64,000 nucleotides of DNA from an uncultured Erythrobacter sp. (GTDB taxonomy: Bacteria > Pseudomonadota > Alphaproteobacteria > Sphingomonadales > Sphingomonadaceae): the NCBI RefSeq assembly GCF_958304185.1, contig NZ_OY284433.1:806001-870000 (forward strand). Reading direction: 5' to 3'. How positions within the stretch are numbered: position 1 is the first letter of the stretch; each line of letters starts with the position of its first letter. Positions 1 through 9,218 of this stretch are shown piece after piece. Both the position numbers and the translations under genes were made by a program. The notes under the pieces were generated by a model. That model was not told the DNA's origin, made no database searches, and saw nothing but the letters and a program-made list of their open reading frames with translations.

Positions 1-1377
1 CGCGAAGCTTCCACTGCCGACGATCCGGTGATCGAAAGCCTCGACCAACTCGTCACGCCGATGCTGAAGGGCGAAAAACCGCCCGAGCGCTGGCGCATCG
101 GCACCGAACACGAAAAGCTGGTCTACAAGCATTCGGACAAGCGCGCGCCGTCCTATGACGAGCCTTGCGGCATCCGCGATCTGTTGGGCGGGCTTGAGAA
201 GTTCGGCTGGGAACCTGTTGAAGAGGTCGGCCCAGATGGAACAAGAAACGTCATTGCCCTGAAAGGCGAGGACGGCGCGGTCAGCCTTGAACCGGCAGGA
301 CAGCTGGAGCTATCGGGCGCGCCGCTCGAAAACCTGCACCAGACCTGCGCGGAAACCGGACGGCACTTGGTGCAGGTCAAGGAAGTCGGCGAGAAATGCG
401 GCGTCGGCTACCTCGGCCTCGGGATGTGGCCGGACAAGACCCGCGCTGAGCTGCCGATCATGCCCAAGGGCCGCTACGACATCATGCTGCGCCATATGCC
501 ACGCGTCGGCACGATGGGACTCGACATGATGCTGCGCACCTGCACCATCCAGGTAAACCTCGATTACCAGTCCGAAGCCGACATGGTGAAGAAGTTCCGC
601 GTTGGCCTGGCCCTGCAACCGCTGGCGACCGCGCTGTTCGCCAATTCGCCCTTTACCGAAGGCAAGCCCAACGGGTTCCTGTCCTACCGCTCGCACATCT
701 GGTCGGACACCGATCCGGCGCGCACCGGGATGCTGCCCTTCGTGTTCGAGGACGGTTTCGGCTATGAACGCTGGGCGCGGTATATGCTTGATGTGCCGAT
801 GTATTTCGTCTTCCGCGACGGAAAATACATCGACGCAGCGGGCCTGTCCTTCCGCGATTTCCTCGATGGCAAGCTGTCCGTGCTCCCCGGCGAGCGCCCG
901 ACGCAGAGCGACTGGTGGGACCACCTCTCGACCGCCTTCCCCGAAGTGCGGCTGAAGAGCTTCCTCGAAATGCGCGGCGCGGATGGGGGGCCGTGGAGCC
1001 GCATTTGCGCCCTGCCCGCTTTCTGGGTCGGGCTGCTGTATGATCAAGGCGCGCTCGATGCAGCGTGGGATCTGGTCAAGGGCTGGACGATGGAGGAGCG
1101 CGAACGGCTCCGCAATGAAGTGCCGCGCCTTGCGCTTGCCACTCGCTCGCCGGATGGCGGCACCTTGCAGGATCTGGGGCGCGAGGTGCTCAAGATCGCG
1201 CATTCAGGGCTGAAGGCCCGCGCGCGCCTCAATGCCAGCGGCGACAACGAGACCGGCTACCTCGAAACGCTCGACGAAATCGTCGCAAGTGGCAAGGTCC
1301 CGGCCCAGCGCCTGCTCGATGCCTATAATGGCGAGTGGAACGGGGACATCTCCCGCGTCTATGAACAGTCGTTCTGA
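1..1377 (+). CDS. gshA: Glutamate-cysteine ligase, 5' end outside window
   Basis: This enzyme joins glutamate and cysteine using ATP, the first step of glutathione synthesis in the cytoplasm. The N-terminal stretch carries RIGTEHEKLVYK, typical of the plant/alphaproteobacterial glutamate-cysteine ligase type of about 450-460 residues. The frame is open from base 1, and residues before the GTG at 28 (REASTADDP) look coding, so only a few N-terminal residues are probably missing and the GTG is unlikely to be the true start. The C-terminus is complete. The ABM-domain gene follows after 14 bases and may be cotranscribed. The glutathione supply is consistent with the two GST genes further on. Confidence 0.93.
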   Translation, partial: REASTADDPVIESLDQLVTPMLKGEKPPERWRIGTEHEKLVYKHSDKRAPSYDEPCGIRDLLGGLEKFGWEPVEEVGPDGTRNVIALKGEDGAVSLEPAGQLELSGAPLENLHQTCAETGRHLVQVKEVGEKCGVGYLGLGMWPDKTRAELPIMPKGRYDIMLRHMPRVGTMGLDMMLRTCTIQVNLDYQSEADMVKKFRVGLALQPLATALFANSPFTEGKPNGFLSYRSHIWSDTDPARTGMLPFVFEDGFGYERWARYMLDVPMYFVFRDGKYIDAAGLSFRDFLDGKLSVLPGERPTQSDWWDHLSTAFPEVRLKSFLEMRGADGGPWSRICALPAFWVGLLYDQGALDAAWDLVKGWTMEERERLRNEVPRLALATRSPDGGTLQDLGREVLKIAHSGLKARARLNASGDNETGYLETLDEIVASGKVPAQRLLDAYNGEWNGDISRVYEQSF

Positions 1378-1391
1378 GGGAGAGTGACACT

Positions 1392-1694
1392 ATGCTGATC
1401 GTGCTGGCCAAGGCCAAGGTAGGCGAAGGCGCAATGGAACCGGCGCGCGCGGCGATTGCCGATATGGTCGCGGCTTCCAATGCGGAGGCCGGGTGCATCG
1501 CCTATGCGTTCACGCAGGACGTGCTCGATCCTTCGGTGCTGCACATCGTCGAGAAGTGGGTGGACGATGCCGCCCTCGCCGCGCATTTCGCGACGCCGCA
1601 TATGGCGGCCTTCGGCGCCGCGATCAGTGGGCTCGATTTTCAGGTGGTCGAAGCGCTCAAGTTCAACACCGATGAAGGCGCACCGGTGATGTGA
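1392..1694 (+). CDS. Antibiotic biosynthesis monooxygenase (ABM) domain protein
   Basis: A 100-residue single-domain protein with the ferredoxin-like ABM fold: an N-terminal strand (MLIVLAKAKV), a helix rich in Ala, the EKWVDDAAL segment and the HFATPHM segment usual in YgiN/ABM proteins. Family members act on quinones or small aromatics, or serve as dimeric accessory proteins; the substrate cannot be read here. A purine-rich GAGGGAGAG lies just before the ATG. It follows gshA by 14 bases and ends 2 bases from the convergent methyltransferase gene. Confidence 0.85.
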   Translation: MLIVLAKAKVGEGAMEPARAAIADMVAASNAEAGCIAYAFTQDVLDPSVLHIVEKWVDDAALAAHFATPHMAAFGAAISGLDFQVVEALKFNTDEGAPVM

Positions 1695-1696
1695 TC

Positions 1697-3121
1697 CTAC
1701 TCCGCCGGGAAGGGATGCGTCTCTTCGCGGCGGGGCACGGAGCTACCGGTAAGCGTCCGCTTCAGACGCGCGAGCGGCGCGGTGATCAGGCCGTGCTGCT
1801 CCATCCATGCGTGATAATCGCGATACTTGGGATCTTCGGCGAGAAGGTGCGCCTCTTCGGTCCGGGCACGCCAATAGTAGATGCCGTTGACGACCAGCAG
1901 GAACACCGAATTGCGGATGGCATCCGCCAGCGACCCGTTGGTCACCAGGAACGGCAGGACTGACGCCCACCAGAACAGGTTCTTCGACAGATAGGCCGGG
2001 TGGCGGGTGAAGCGATACGGCCCGTGGGTCAGCACGCCGCGATAGGTGAGGTTCGAAAAGCGGATGCCGAACACCACCGTCGCCCAGGCGTAAATGCCTG
2101 TCAGCATCAGCAGGACGCCGCCCCACGCCCACAGCAGCGCGTCATTCCCGGCAAACCAGTGCGCCCAGCCGGGGGTGCCGAATTCATAGCTCAGGATTTG
2201 GTCGTTCGGCCCGATGATCCCCCACACGAACGGCGGATAGCACAGCAGCGCCGCCAGCCAGCCTGCGAGGAACGGGTTGCCGGAACGGATGTGGGAATCG
2301 AGCGGGCGCAGGGTCAGCAGGTAGCCGACCGTGCCGATCTGGGCGTCGATCACGAACAACAGCGTGACCAGCAGCATCACGAATTCGACAGGATTGGCAA
2401 TAAGTTGCGCCGGACTGCTCTCGACGATCTGAGCAAAGCCGGGCGGCAGGATCGAGATCATGAAGGCGCCGAAAAAGCCCTTGATCGCCCACGCCCGCCA
2501 GTGCTTGGCGATGGTGCCGCCGTCCCATTGCTCGCGTCCGATGACCCCGCCGCCGAGCACGAAGGCACCGAACTGGAAGGTCGCATCGCGTGGCTCGACC
2601 AGATAGCGGTCGATCCAGATGACGTAGGGAACGGAGAGGATTACGAGCGGCAGGATGGCGATGGTCAGCACCTCCATCGCGAACAGATAATTGCCCGACC
2701 AGTACCACCGCGCCAAAGCATAGAACGCCGCGAGCAGCGCCCAGGTCGCCCACAGTCCGCACAATTTCACCACCGATACCGGCAGCACTTCGGCGACCGG
2801 GCGGGCGAGTTTCCAGTCGATCCCGGTTGAGGGGCGCAGGTGGACCTTGTCGATCAACACCGACCACAGGGCCATCGGCGCGGCCGTGAACAGCATCGCG
2901 GCGAGCGCGGCGTAAGGGCCGGAGAGCACACCCCGCTCCCCTGCCAAGCCGCCGCCCAGCCCCAGCACGCCCGCGATCTCGGGGTAGGATCGGCAGAAGG
3001 CGATCCATACAAACAGCCCCGCCAACCCGGCAAACCCCACGCCGGACGAAACGTCGCTTTCGGGGCGGCGCACCGGCGGCGCGGTGCGCGATGTTGGAAC
3101 GGGCGAGAACGGCGCGGTCAT
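1697..3121 (-). CDS. ICMT/PEMT-like integral membrane methyltransferase
   Basis: A 474-residue polytopic membrane protein. The C-terminal part carries HGPYRFTRHPAYLSKNL (about residues 366-382) and an EEAHLLAEDPKYRDY segment (about 427-441), the two landmarks of the isoprenylcysteine carboxyl methyltransferase/phospholipid methyltransferase superfamily, which uses SAM at the membrane. About 300 residues precede this domain and contain many hydrophobic segments, so the protein is much longer than the usual 150-220-residue bacterial members. Protein prenylation is not known in such bacteria, so the substrate is probably a lipid or other hydrophobic molecule. It lies alone on the minus strand, convergent with the ABM gene. 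Confidence 0.8.
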   Translation of the reverse strand: MTAPFSPVPTSRTAPPVRRPESDVSSGVGFAGLAGLFVWIAFCRSYPEIAGVLGLGGGLAGERGVLSGPYAALAAMLFTAAPMALWSVLIDKVHLRPSTGIDWKLARPVAEVLPVSVVKLCGLWATWALLAAFYALARWYWSGNYLFAMEVLTIAILPLVILSVPYVIWIDRYLVEPRDATFQFGAFVLGGGVIGREQWDGGTIAKHWRAWAIKGFFGAFMISILPPGFAQIVESSPAQLIANPVEFVMLLVTLLFVIDAQIGTVGYLLTLRPLDSHIRSGNPFLAGWLAALLCYPPFVWGIIGPNDQILSYEFGTPGWAHWFAGNDALLWAWGGVLLMLTGIYAWATVVFGIRFSNLTYRGVLTHGPYRFTRHPAYLSKNLFWWASVLPFLVTNGSLADAIRNSVFLLVVNGIYYWRARTEEAHLLAEDPKYRDYHAWMEQHGLITAPLARLKRTLTGSSVPRREETHPFPAE

Positions 3122-3269
3122 AGCCGCTCTGCCCTACAGCCTATTGGTTAACAGCTCGGCAAAACGCGCCCGAAACCGGGTCAAAAAGGCATAGGCCGCG
3201 ACCAAAGGCGGGTCAAACAGGGTTCAACCGGGGGCAAACGCCCATCAGCCGACAAACCCCTGTTGGAAC

Positions 3270-4616
3270 CTACTTCCAGGCGTGGATCGTGCCAGCATCA
3301 TCCATCAGGTAGAGCATCCCGTCAGCAACCAGCGGCGGCAGGCTGACCGGTTGGCCGATATCGGCAAACAGCGAGGCCGAGCCTTCGCCCGCGCTGATCT
3401 TCCACATCTCGCCGCGCGAGCTGGCGACCCACAGGTGGCCGCCTGCCAGCACCGGGCCGGTCCAGAAGATCGGGCCCTTCTTGTCCTCTTCGTCCTTGTA
3501 GCGCTGCAACTGCGTGATCCAGCGCACCCGGCCCGAAGACCGAGCGATGGCGAGCAGGCGCGCGTCATCGGTGAGCGTGAAGATCCACTCACCCGCAATC
3601 GCCGGGGTGGAAATGCCCGCAAGGTTCAATTCCCAGATGCGCTGGCCGGTGACCAGTTCATAGGCGGCCATGCGACCGCCTTGCCCGAGCGCATAGACCC
3701 GGCCGGAATCGATGATCGGATCGGCGTCGATATCGGTGATCGAGCCGACCGTGGTCGAGATATTGGTGCGCGCCAAGGCGTCCGACCACAGGGTGCGCCC
3801 GTTCTCGTAGCGATAGGCCGACAGCTCGCCGCTCGAATAGCCAGCGACGATCGTGCCCTGCCCGGCCGCGGGTGCCGCCACGCCGAACACGCCCGACTGG
3901 GTGTTCGAACCCGATTCGTCCCACATCAGCGAGCCATCGTTGATGTTGAGCGAGATGATCTGGTTGTCCTGCGTCATCACGAACAGCTGGCCGAAAGCAA
4001 TCGTCGGCGATCCGCGCATCGGGCCTGCGGGCTTGACCTTCCAGATCACTTCGCCGGTCTCGGCGTTGACAGCCTTCACATCGCCCACGCCGTTGGTGGC
4101 ATAGAGCTTGCCTGCTTCGTAGCTCACCCCGCCGCCGAAGGCGGACGGTGCCTGATCCTTGGTCATGTCATCTTCGCCGCGGGTCCACAGCTTGGCGCCG
4201 GTGGCCTTGTCGAAGGCGACAATCACGCCGTCCGTGCCTTCGGCGAACAGCTTGCCGCTGCCCACCACCGGGGCCGAGGCAAGGCGCATCCGATTGGTCG
4301 AGCCTGCGACGCTGGCGGTCCACACCTTGGTGGGGTTTTCCGACAGAGCGAGGTGGCCATAGGACTTGCTCGCCGCGCCGCCGGTCTGACCCCATTCGGG
4401 GTTGGTGCGCTGCGGCGGCAGGACGACAGAAATCCCGGCCAGCGCCGGATCGACCTCGGCCCCGCTTTCGATCCGCGAAAGGATCGGCGTACGGTTGCCA
4501 ATCGTCGGCGTGGTCTTTTCATCCCCGCCGCCGAACAGCCCGCCCTTGCAGCCGGTCAGGCTTGCGGCGGCAAGGCCAGCCAGCAGGGCAGCGCGTGCAA
4601 ATTTCATATCCGTCAT
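3270..4616 (-). CDS. bamB: Outer membrane assembly lipoprotein BamB
   Basis: BamB is the beta-propeller lipoprotein of the BAM complex, which inserts beta-barrel proteins into the outer membrane. The chosen ATG gives MTDMKFARAALLAGLAAASL followed by TGC, a signal peptide with lipobox and Cys23; the frame runs further upstream but would then overlap the neighbouring gene. The rest has repeated PQQ-like blade motifs (for example AFDKATGAKLWTRG and NAETGEVIWKVKP). AGGACGG precedes the ATG. The YfgM-like gene lies 25 bases upstream, the same pairing as yfgM-bamB in E. coli; der, the usual next gene, is not in the downstream position. Confidence 0.92.
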   Translation of the reverse strand: MTDMKFARAALLAGLAAASLTGCKGGLFGGGDEKTTPTIGNRTPILSRIESGAEVDPALAGISVVLPPQRTNPEWGQTGGAASKSYGHLALSENPTKVWTASVAGSTNRMRLASAPVVGSGKLFAEGTDGVIVAFDKATGAKLWTRGEDDMTKDQAPSAFGGGVSYEAGKLYATNGVGDVKAVNAETGEVIWKVKPAGPMRGSPTIAFGQLFVMTQDNQIISLNINDGSLMWDESGSNTQSGVFGVAAPAAGQGTIVAGYSSGELSAYRYENGRTLWSDALARTNISTTVGSITDIDADPIIDSGRVYALGQGGRMAAYELVTGQRIWELNLAGISTPAIAGEWIFTLTDDARLLAIARSSGRVRWITQLQRYKDEEDKKGPIFWTGPVLAGGHLWVASSRGEMWKISAGEGSASLFADIGQPVSLPPLVADGMLYLMDDAGTIHAWK

Positions 4617-4641
4617 TCCCGTCCGTCCTAAACTTCGAGCT

Positions 4642-5442
4642 TTATTCGGCCGCAGCAGCGTTCCCGGTGTTAGCCTCTGCGGGCTCAAGGGCGTCGTCCG
4701 TGACCCCTTCGTCCTTGAGCAGCTTCTTCACATCGACCACCGCATCCACGCCCATCAGGCCCGCCATCTGGCGCGCGCGGCTGCGCAGCGTTTCGGGCAG
4801 GTCTTCATCCTTGGCGATCGCGGCGAACAGCTTGCCCGCCTCGGCGCGGTTGCCCGCTTCAAGATGGGCCATCGCCACCAATTCCGCGGCCGAACCGAAA
4901 TAGGCACTGCCCGGCTTGGCGAGCGGCGACAGCTGGGCGATCACATCGGCTGGCTTCATCCGGTCAAAATTGAGGCTGACGTCGCGCACGCGGGCCAGAT
5001 CGCGCAATGCCGGGGGCGCTTCGGCGTCGGCAGCGATTTCCTTGAACAGGCCGGTCGCCTTGTCGTTATTGCCTTCTTCCAGCGCCGCCGCCGCTTGCAG
5101 GAACCGCGCGGCCGCGCGCGCACCGGGCGCAGAGCCATCGGCCAGCAGCGGAGCGACCTTTTCAGACGCGGTCTTGAAATCGCGCTTGTCCATGTAATCG
5201 AGCGCGGAGATCAGCGTTTCGGACTGCTCCTCCAGCGCCTTTTCCGAGTAATAATCCCAGATCAGATAGCCGCCCAGACCGGCCAGCCCGAGCAGGATCA
5301 CGCCCAGCACCTTGATCCCGTGATCGCGCATGAAGCTGTAGAGCGCGTCTTCGCGCACAGCTTCGTCGATCTCGCGGATCAAGACTTCATCCTCATGCGA
5401 GGGGGTAGCGGGGGCCGGGGTCGTGGTAGGCGTGCGCGCCAT
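4642..5442 (-). CDS. YfgM-like TPR membrane protein (tetratricopeptide-like domain)
   Basis: A 266-residue protein with a charged cytoplasmic N-terminus (EDEVLIREIDEAVRED), one membrane helix near residues 43-62 and a periplasmic Ala-rich helical domain of TPR type. This is the YfgM/TPR_21 architecture; in E. coli YfgM is an ancillary SecYEG/periplasmic chaperone factor. The position directly before bamB supports the assignment. The C-terminus is an acidic, Ala-rich tail. The first gene of a likely two-gene operon. Confidence 0.82.
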   Translation of the reverse strand: MARTPTTTPAPATPSHEDEVLIREIDEAVREDALYSFMRDHGIKVLGVILLGLAGLGGYLIWDYYSEKALEEQSETLISALDYMDKRDFKTASEKVAPLLADGSAPGARAAARFLQAAAALEEGNNDKATGLFKEIAADAEAPPALRDLARVRDVSLNFDRMKPADVIAQLSPLAKPGSAYFGSAAELVAMAHLEAGNRAEAGKLFAAIAKDEDLPETLRSRARQMAGLMGVDAVVDVKKLLKDEGVTDDALEPAEANTGNAAAAE

Positions 5443-5531
5443 AAGGGCCTCGTAATCCTGATCTGTGTCATGCGCCGCGCGTGGCGGCCGGAAGCGCGCT
5501 CTTTAGGCAGGTGAGGCCCTGCACGCAATGG

Positions 5532-5569
5532 TAGGCCTTGGGGGTAGGCCTTGGGGGTAGGCCTTGGGG
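5532..5569. repeat. 13-bp tandem repeat, about 2.9 copies
   Basis: The unit TAGGCCTTGGGGG is repeated at 5532-5544, 5545-5557 and 5558-5569 (last copy one base short). It lies in the 191-base spacer between the starts of the YfgM-like gene and the end of the glycosyltransferase gene, outside any supported coding region. Confidence 0.9.
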
Positions 5570-5633
5570 TAGCAGCAGGGCGACGCGGGGAATGGCTCAC
5601 GCGAATTGAACGGGGGATGAAGCGCGGGCCGCT

Positions 5634-6773
5634 TCAGAAATCGCGGCCCATCGCGCCGACATAGACGGCGGTGTAGCGCGCGAGCATGGCGGCAAGGCCA
5701 AACTCGGCCTGCGCGCGGGTCTGGTTGGCGGCGCCAAGGCTTGCGCGCAGGGCTGGGTCTGCCGCGAGCCGCGCCAATGCTGCGGAGAGCGCGGGCGTGT
5801 CCTTCGGCGGCGTGATGAAGGCGCGGTTCGGCTCAGCAAGGATCGCGGCAATATCGCCGACATCGGGCGCAGCCACGGGCAGCCTCGCCGCCATCGCTTC
5901 GACCACCGAGAGGGGGAATTGCTCGGACGCGGAAGACAGCGCGAAGATATCGAACAGGCCGACCACCCGCGCCGGATCGACCGCGCCGGGCAGGTGCAAG
6001 CGGTCAGCCATGCCGTAACGCTTGGCCGCGGCGAGGATCGCGGCGCGCTCCGGCCCTTCCCCGCAGATCACCAGATGCCATTCAGGCGGGAGCGCGGCGC
6101 AGGCTTCGACCAGTGCGGGGAGCTGCTTGACCGGGCGCAGGCCCGCCAGCGTGCCGACCCAGCGCTGGCCTTCGGGCTTGGGCATGGGGAGCGCCGCCGG
6201 ATCGGGCACGGCGGCGAAGGCGGCGGTGTCGATCCCATTGGCGATGCGGTGGACACGCCGTGCGGGCTGGCCCCACACCTCGCGCGCGGTGGCTTCCAGC
6301 CCGGACGAAGGCACGATCACGGCCTCCGCCCCGCCCAGCGCGGCGCGGCGATAGAGATTGCGCGTGGGTTTGAGCCGCTCGGCCTCGTCCTCATTGAAGC
6401 CGTCTTCGTGATGCACCAGTGGCGGCAGACCGAAGGCGCGCGCGAACACCCGGTGCGCCATAACCACATCCATCGCGCCCCAGTTATAGGTGCAGACGAG
6501 ATCGAACCCTCGCATCGCCCGCGCCAGACGCGCCAGCCGTGCAGGAGTGGGCTTGCCTTTCAGCGAGGGAAAGTCATGCGGATAATCCACTGGCACGCCC
6601 GGATGGATCAGCGCGGCGGCGGCCATCGCGACCGGCTCGGCGGAGATGATGGTGTGGTGAAGGCGGTGCCCCCACGCGTTCATCAGCCGGGCGCAGCGCA
6701 CTTCTTTGCCGCCGGCACTGAAGGTCGAATGGAGGTGCAGGATCCGGGGAACACCCCCGGAGGTCTGGCTCAC
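5634..6773 (-). CDS. Family 4 glycosyltransferase (GT-B fold)
   Basis: A 379-residue GT-B glycosyltransferase. The N-terminus has ILHLHSTFSAGGKEVRCARL, the GG loop typical of GT4 acceptor domains. The C-terminal domain has VICGEGPERAAIL, LHLPGAVD and the E-x7-E element SEQFPLSVVEAMA, which binds the nucleotide sugar. Donor and acceptor cannot be told from sequence. It starts at GTG and overlaps the stop of the upstream hydrolase gene by 4 bases, so the two are translationally coupled. Confidence 0.88.
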   Translation of the reverse strand: MSQTSGGVPRILHLHSTFSAGGKEVRCARLMNAWGHRLHHTIISAEPVAMAAAALIHPGVPVDYPHDFPSLKGKPTPARLARLARAMRGFDLVCTYNWGAMDVVMAHRVFARAFGLPPLVHHEDGFNEDEAERLKPTRNLYRRAALGGAEAVIVPSSGLEATAREVWGQPARRVHRIANGIDTAAFAAVPDPAALPMPKPEGQRWVGTLAGLRPVKQLPALVEACAALPPEWHLVICGEGPERAAILAAAKRYGMADRLHLPGAVDPARVVGLFDIFALSSASEQFPLSVVEAMAARLPVAAPDVGDIAAILAEPNRAFITPPKDTPALSAALARLAADPALRASLGAANQTRAQAEFGLAAMLARYTAVYVGAMGRDF

Positions 6774-7636
6774 TCCACCCCGTCCAGCAGGTCGAGGATC
6801 GCGGCGCGCACCTCGGGTTCGTCCAGCGTCGGCGCATGGCCAACGCGCGGGACGGTGATCGTCCGCATCGCCGGATTGCGCACGCCCATCTGAGCAACCG
6901 TGTCGGCGCTGAGCAGATCGGACAGACCGCCGCGCACCAGCAGCATCGGCACATCGCGCAAGGCTTCAAAGGCGAGCCACAGGTTGGCTGGCGCCGCATT
7001 GCCCGGTTTGGCGAAGGGTTCAGCAATCGCCATGTCGTAGTCGAAGCTGATCCGCCCGTTCTGCGTCACCACCATCGTCCGCTTGGCCATTTCAAGCCAC
7101 TGGTCGATGTCGTAATCAGGGAAGGCCGCGCCGTGCGCTTCGGCAAGGCCGCGCGCCGCGTGAACCCAGGTGGGATAGCTGCGGCCCTGCCCGACATAGC
7201 CCGAAATGCGCGCCAGCCCCTCGGCATCCACCACCGGGCCAATGTCATTCATCACCACCGCCGCCATCCGGCCGGGCGCGCCATGCGCCATCAGCATCGT
7301 CATCAGCCCGCCCATCGACGTGCCGATCGCCACGAAGCGGGTGATGCCCTGTTCGGCCAGCAGCTTTTCCACATCCGCGACATAGGTGACGGGGGAATAG
7401 GTGTCCGAATCCGGCGCGTAATCGCTTTCCCCGCGCCCGCGCATCTCTGTCACGATCACCCGGCGGGTGGCTGACAGCGCCTCGGCGAGCCCGGCAAAAT
7501 CACGGGCATTGCGGGTGAGGCCGTGCATACACAGCACCGGGCACAGGGTGCTCCCCTCCGGGCCGGGATAGTTGCGATAATGCAGGTTCAATCCATCGCT
7601 GCTGGTCCAGAAGCGATCTTCGTATGTGGCGGCCAT
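6770..7636 (-). CDS. Alpha/beta hydrolase
   Basis: A 288-residue cytoplasmic alpha/beta hydrolase. The oxyanion segment CMHGL is followed by the nucleophile elbow GTSMGG at residues 105-110 (Ser107). A late acidic residue in RGGLSDLL and a His in VGHAPTLDEP complete a likely Ser-Asp-His triad. The substrate is unknown. It is the first gene of a pair with the GT4 glycosyltransferase and is divergent from selO, with about 73 bases between the starts, which must hold both promoters. Confidence 0.87.
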   Translation of the reverse strand: MAATYEDRFWTSSDGLNLHYRNYPGPEGSTLCPVLCMHGLTRNARDFAGLAEALSATRRVIVTEMRGRGESDYAPDSDTYSPVTYVADVEKLLAEQGITRFVAIGTSMGGLMTMLMAHGAPGRMAAVVMNDIGPVVDAEGLARISGYVGQGRSYPTWVHAARGLAEAHGAAFPDYDIDQWLEMAKRTMVVTQNGRISFDYDMAIAEPFAKPGNAAPANLWLAFEALRDVPMLLVRGGLSDLLSADTVAQMGVRNPAMRTITVPRVGHAPTLDEPEVRAAILDLLDGVE

Positions 7637-7709
7637 GACCGGCGATATTCCCTTTGGTCCAAGTGGCGCGCGCCTTGCGCTGCGCTACGCTTGTCCCCAC
7701 TATCGCGGG

Positions 7710-9131
7710 ATGAGCGAGCCTGTGCAACACCCGCCTGAAAATCACCCCTCCGCAATCTATCAGGGCGATCCTGCAATCTTGGCTCTGGCAGATTGGCTGG
7801 GCGACGCGGTGGCCCCGGCTGACTTCCCCGAGACGCGGCTGCGCTGGCGCAATGACCGGGCGGCGGCGAGCGTCGGGTTGGCGGAACTTTCGGACGCGGA
7901 TTGGGCGGCGCATTTCGGGCGGTTCCAGCCCTTGCCGGATAACCTCCCCCGCCCGCTGGCGCTGCGCTATCACGGGCACCAGTTCCGGGTCTACAATCCC
8001 GAGATCGGCGACGGGCGCGGGTTCCTGTTTGCGCAGCTGCGCGATGCGTCCGGCCGGTTGATGGACCTCGGCACCAAGGGTTCAGGCACCACTCCGTGGA
8101 GCCGCGCGGGCGACGGGCGGCTGACGCTGAAAGGGTCAGTGCGCGAGATTTTGGCGACCGAGATGCTCGAAGCGCTTGGCGTCCATACCTCAAGAACCTT
8201 CAGCGTGATCGAGACGGGCGAGCGGCTGTGGCGGGGGGACGAGCCATCGCCAACCCGTTCCGCCGTGCTGGTGCGCCTGTCGCATTCGCACATCCGCATC
8301 GGCACCTTCCAGCGGCTGCTGGCGCTGGAGCAGGCGGACGAGATGGCGGCGCTGATCGACTATTGCCTCACCCACTTCCCCGGCCCGCCTCCGCCCGAGG
8401 ATGCGCCGGGCCGGGACGAGCCTGCGATCCGGCTGATGCACAATGTCGTCGAGCGCATGGCCGATCTCGCCGCCAGCTACATGGTCGCAGGCTTTGTCCA
8501 CGGCGTGCTCAACACCGATAACATGAACGTGACGGGCGAAAGTTTCGACTACGGCCCGTGGCGCTGGCTGCCCGAATGGGAGCCGGACTTCACCGCCGCC
8601 TATTTCGATCACGCGGGCCTGTATTCCTTCGGCCGCCAGCCCGAGGCGCTGCATTGGAATTGCGGTCAGCTGGCGGTCGCGCTCCGCCTCCATGCCGAGA
8701 CCGCGCCGCTGGTCGCCGCGCTCGAACGGTTCGGGCCGCTGTACATGGCTGCGGTGGCGCGGCGGTGGTGCTGGCGGCTGGGCGTGGTGCCGCAGGGGCT
8801 TGAGGCCGACACGCAAGTGGTCGCTGCCTGCGAAGCGGCGATGCGCGACAGCAAGGCGCAGCCCGATGCCTTCTTCTTCGACCATCGCGGCGGGCGCCGC
8901 CCTGCGACGGGTGCCGTGGCCGAAGCACTGGCGGGTTACGAGCCAGTCGCAGAGACGCATCCATATTGGAGCGATCCCGCCCCCCAATCCATGCTGATCG
9001 ACGAGGTCGAGTCGATCTGGGCCGCCATCGCCGAGGGTGACGACTGGGCTCCACTCACCGCCAAGGTCGCCGCGCTACGCCGCATGGGCGCTGCCCACGG
9101 CGCTGCGCCGATCCCTGCCGGTCATGGATAG
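7710..9131 (+). CDS. selO: Protein adenylyltransferase SelO (YdiU/UPF0061)
   Basis: SelO is a pseudokinase-fold enzyme that transfers AMP from ATP to protein Ser/Thr/Tyr residues and is linked to redox stress. The protein shows DGRGFLFAQL, LGTKGSGTTPWSRAGDGR (about residues 120-137) and HGVLNTDNMNVTGESFDYGP, all hallmark SelO segments. The ATG at 7710 gives 473 residues, the normal bacterial length; an in-frame ATG at 7626 would run into the divergent hydrolase start and adds unconserved sequence. The C-terminal Cys of many SelO proteins is not present; it ends PIPAGHG. Confidence 0.94.
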   Translation: MSEPVQHPPENHPSAIYQGDPAILALADWLGDAVAPADFPETRLRWRNDRAAASVGLAELSDADWAAHFGRFQPLPDNLPRPLALRYHGHQFRVYNPEIGDGRGFLFAQLRDASGRLMDLGTKGSGTTPWSRAGDGRLTLKGSVREILATEMLEALGVHTSRTFSVIETGERLWRGDEPSPTRSAVLVRLSHSHIRIGTFQRLLALEQADEMAALIDYCLTHFPGPPPPEDAPGRDEPAIRLMHNVVERMADLAASYMVAGFVHGVLNTDNMNVTGESFDYGPWRWLPEWEPDFTAAYFDHAGLYSFGRQPEALHWNCGQLAVALRLHAETAPLVAALERFGPLYMAAVARRWCWRLGVVPQGLEADTQVVAACEAAMRDSKAQPDAFFFDHRGGRRPATGAVAEALAGYEPVAETHPYWSDPAPQSMLIDEVESIWAAIAEGDDWAPLTAKVAALRRMGAAHGAAPIPAGHG

Positions 9132-9218
9132 CCAGCACCGCCCCTATCTTTTCCGCCCCAGCCGCGATAGGGCGCAAGGTGACTGCGGGGGCAAATCGAT
9201 CAGGCGGATAGCGGCACA

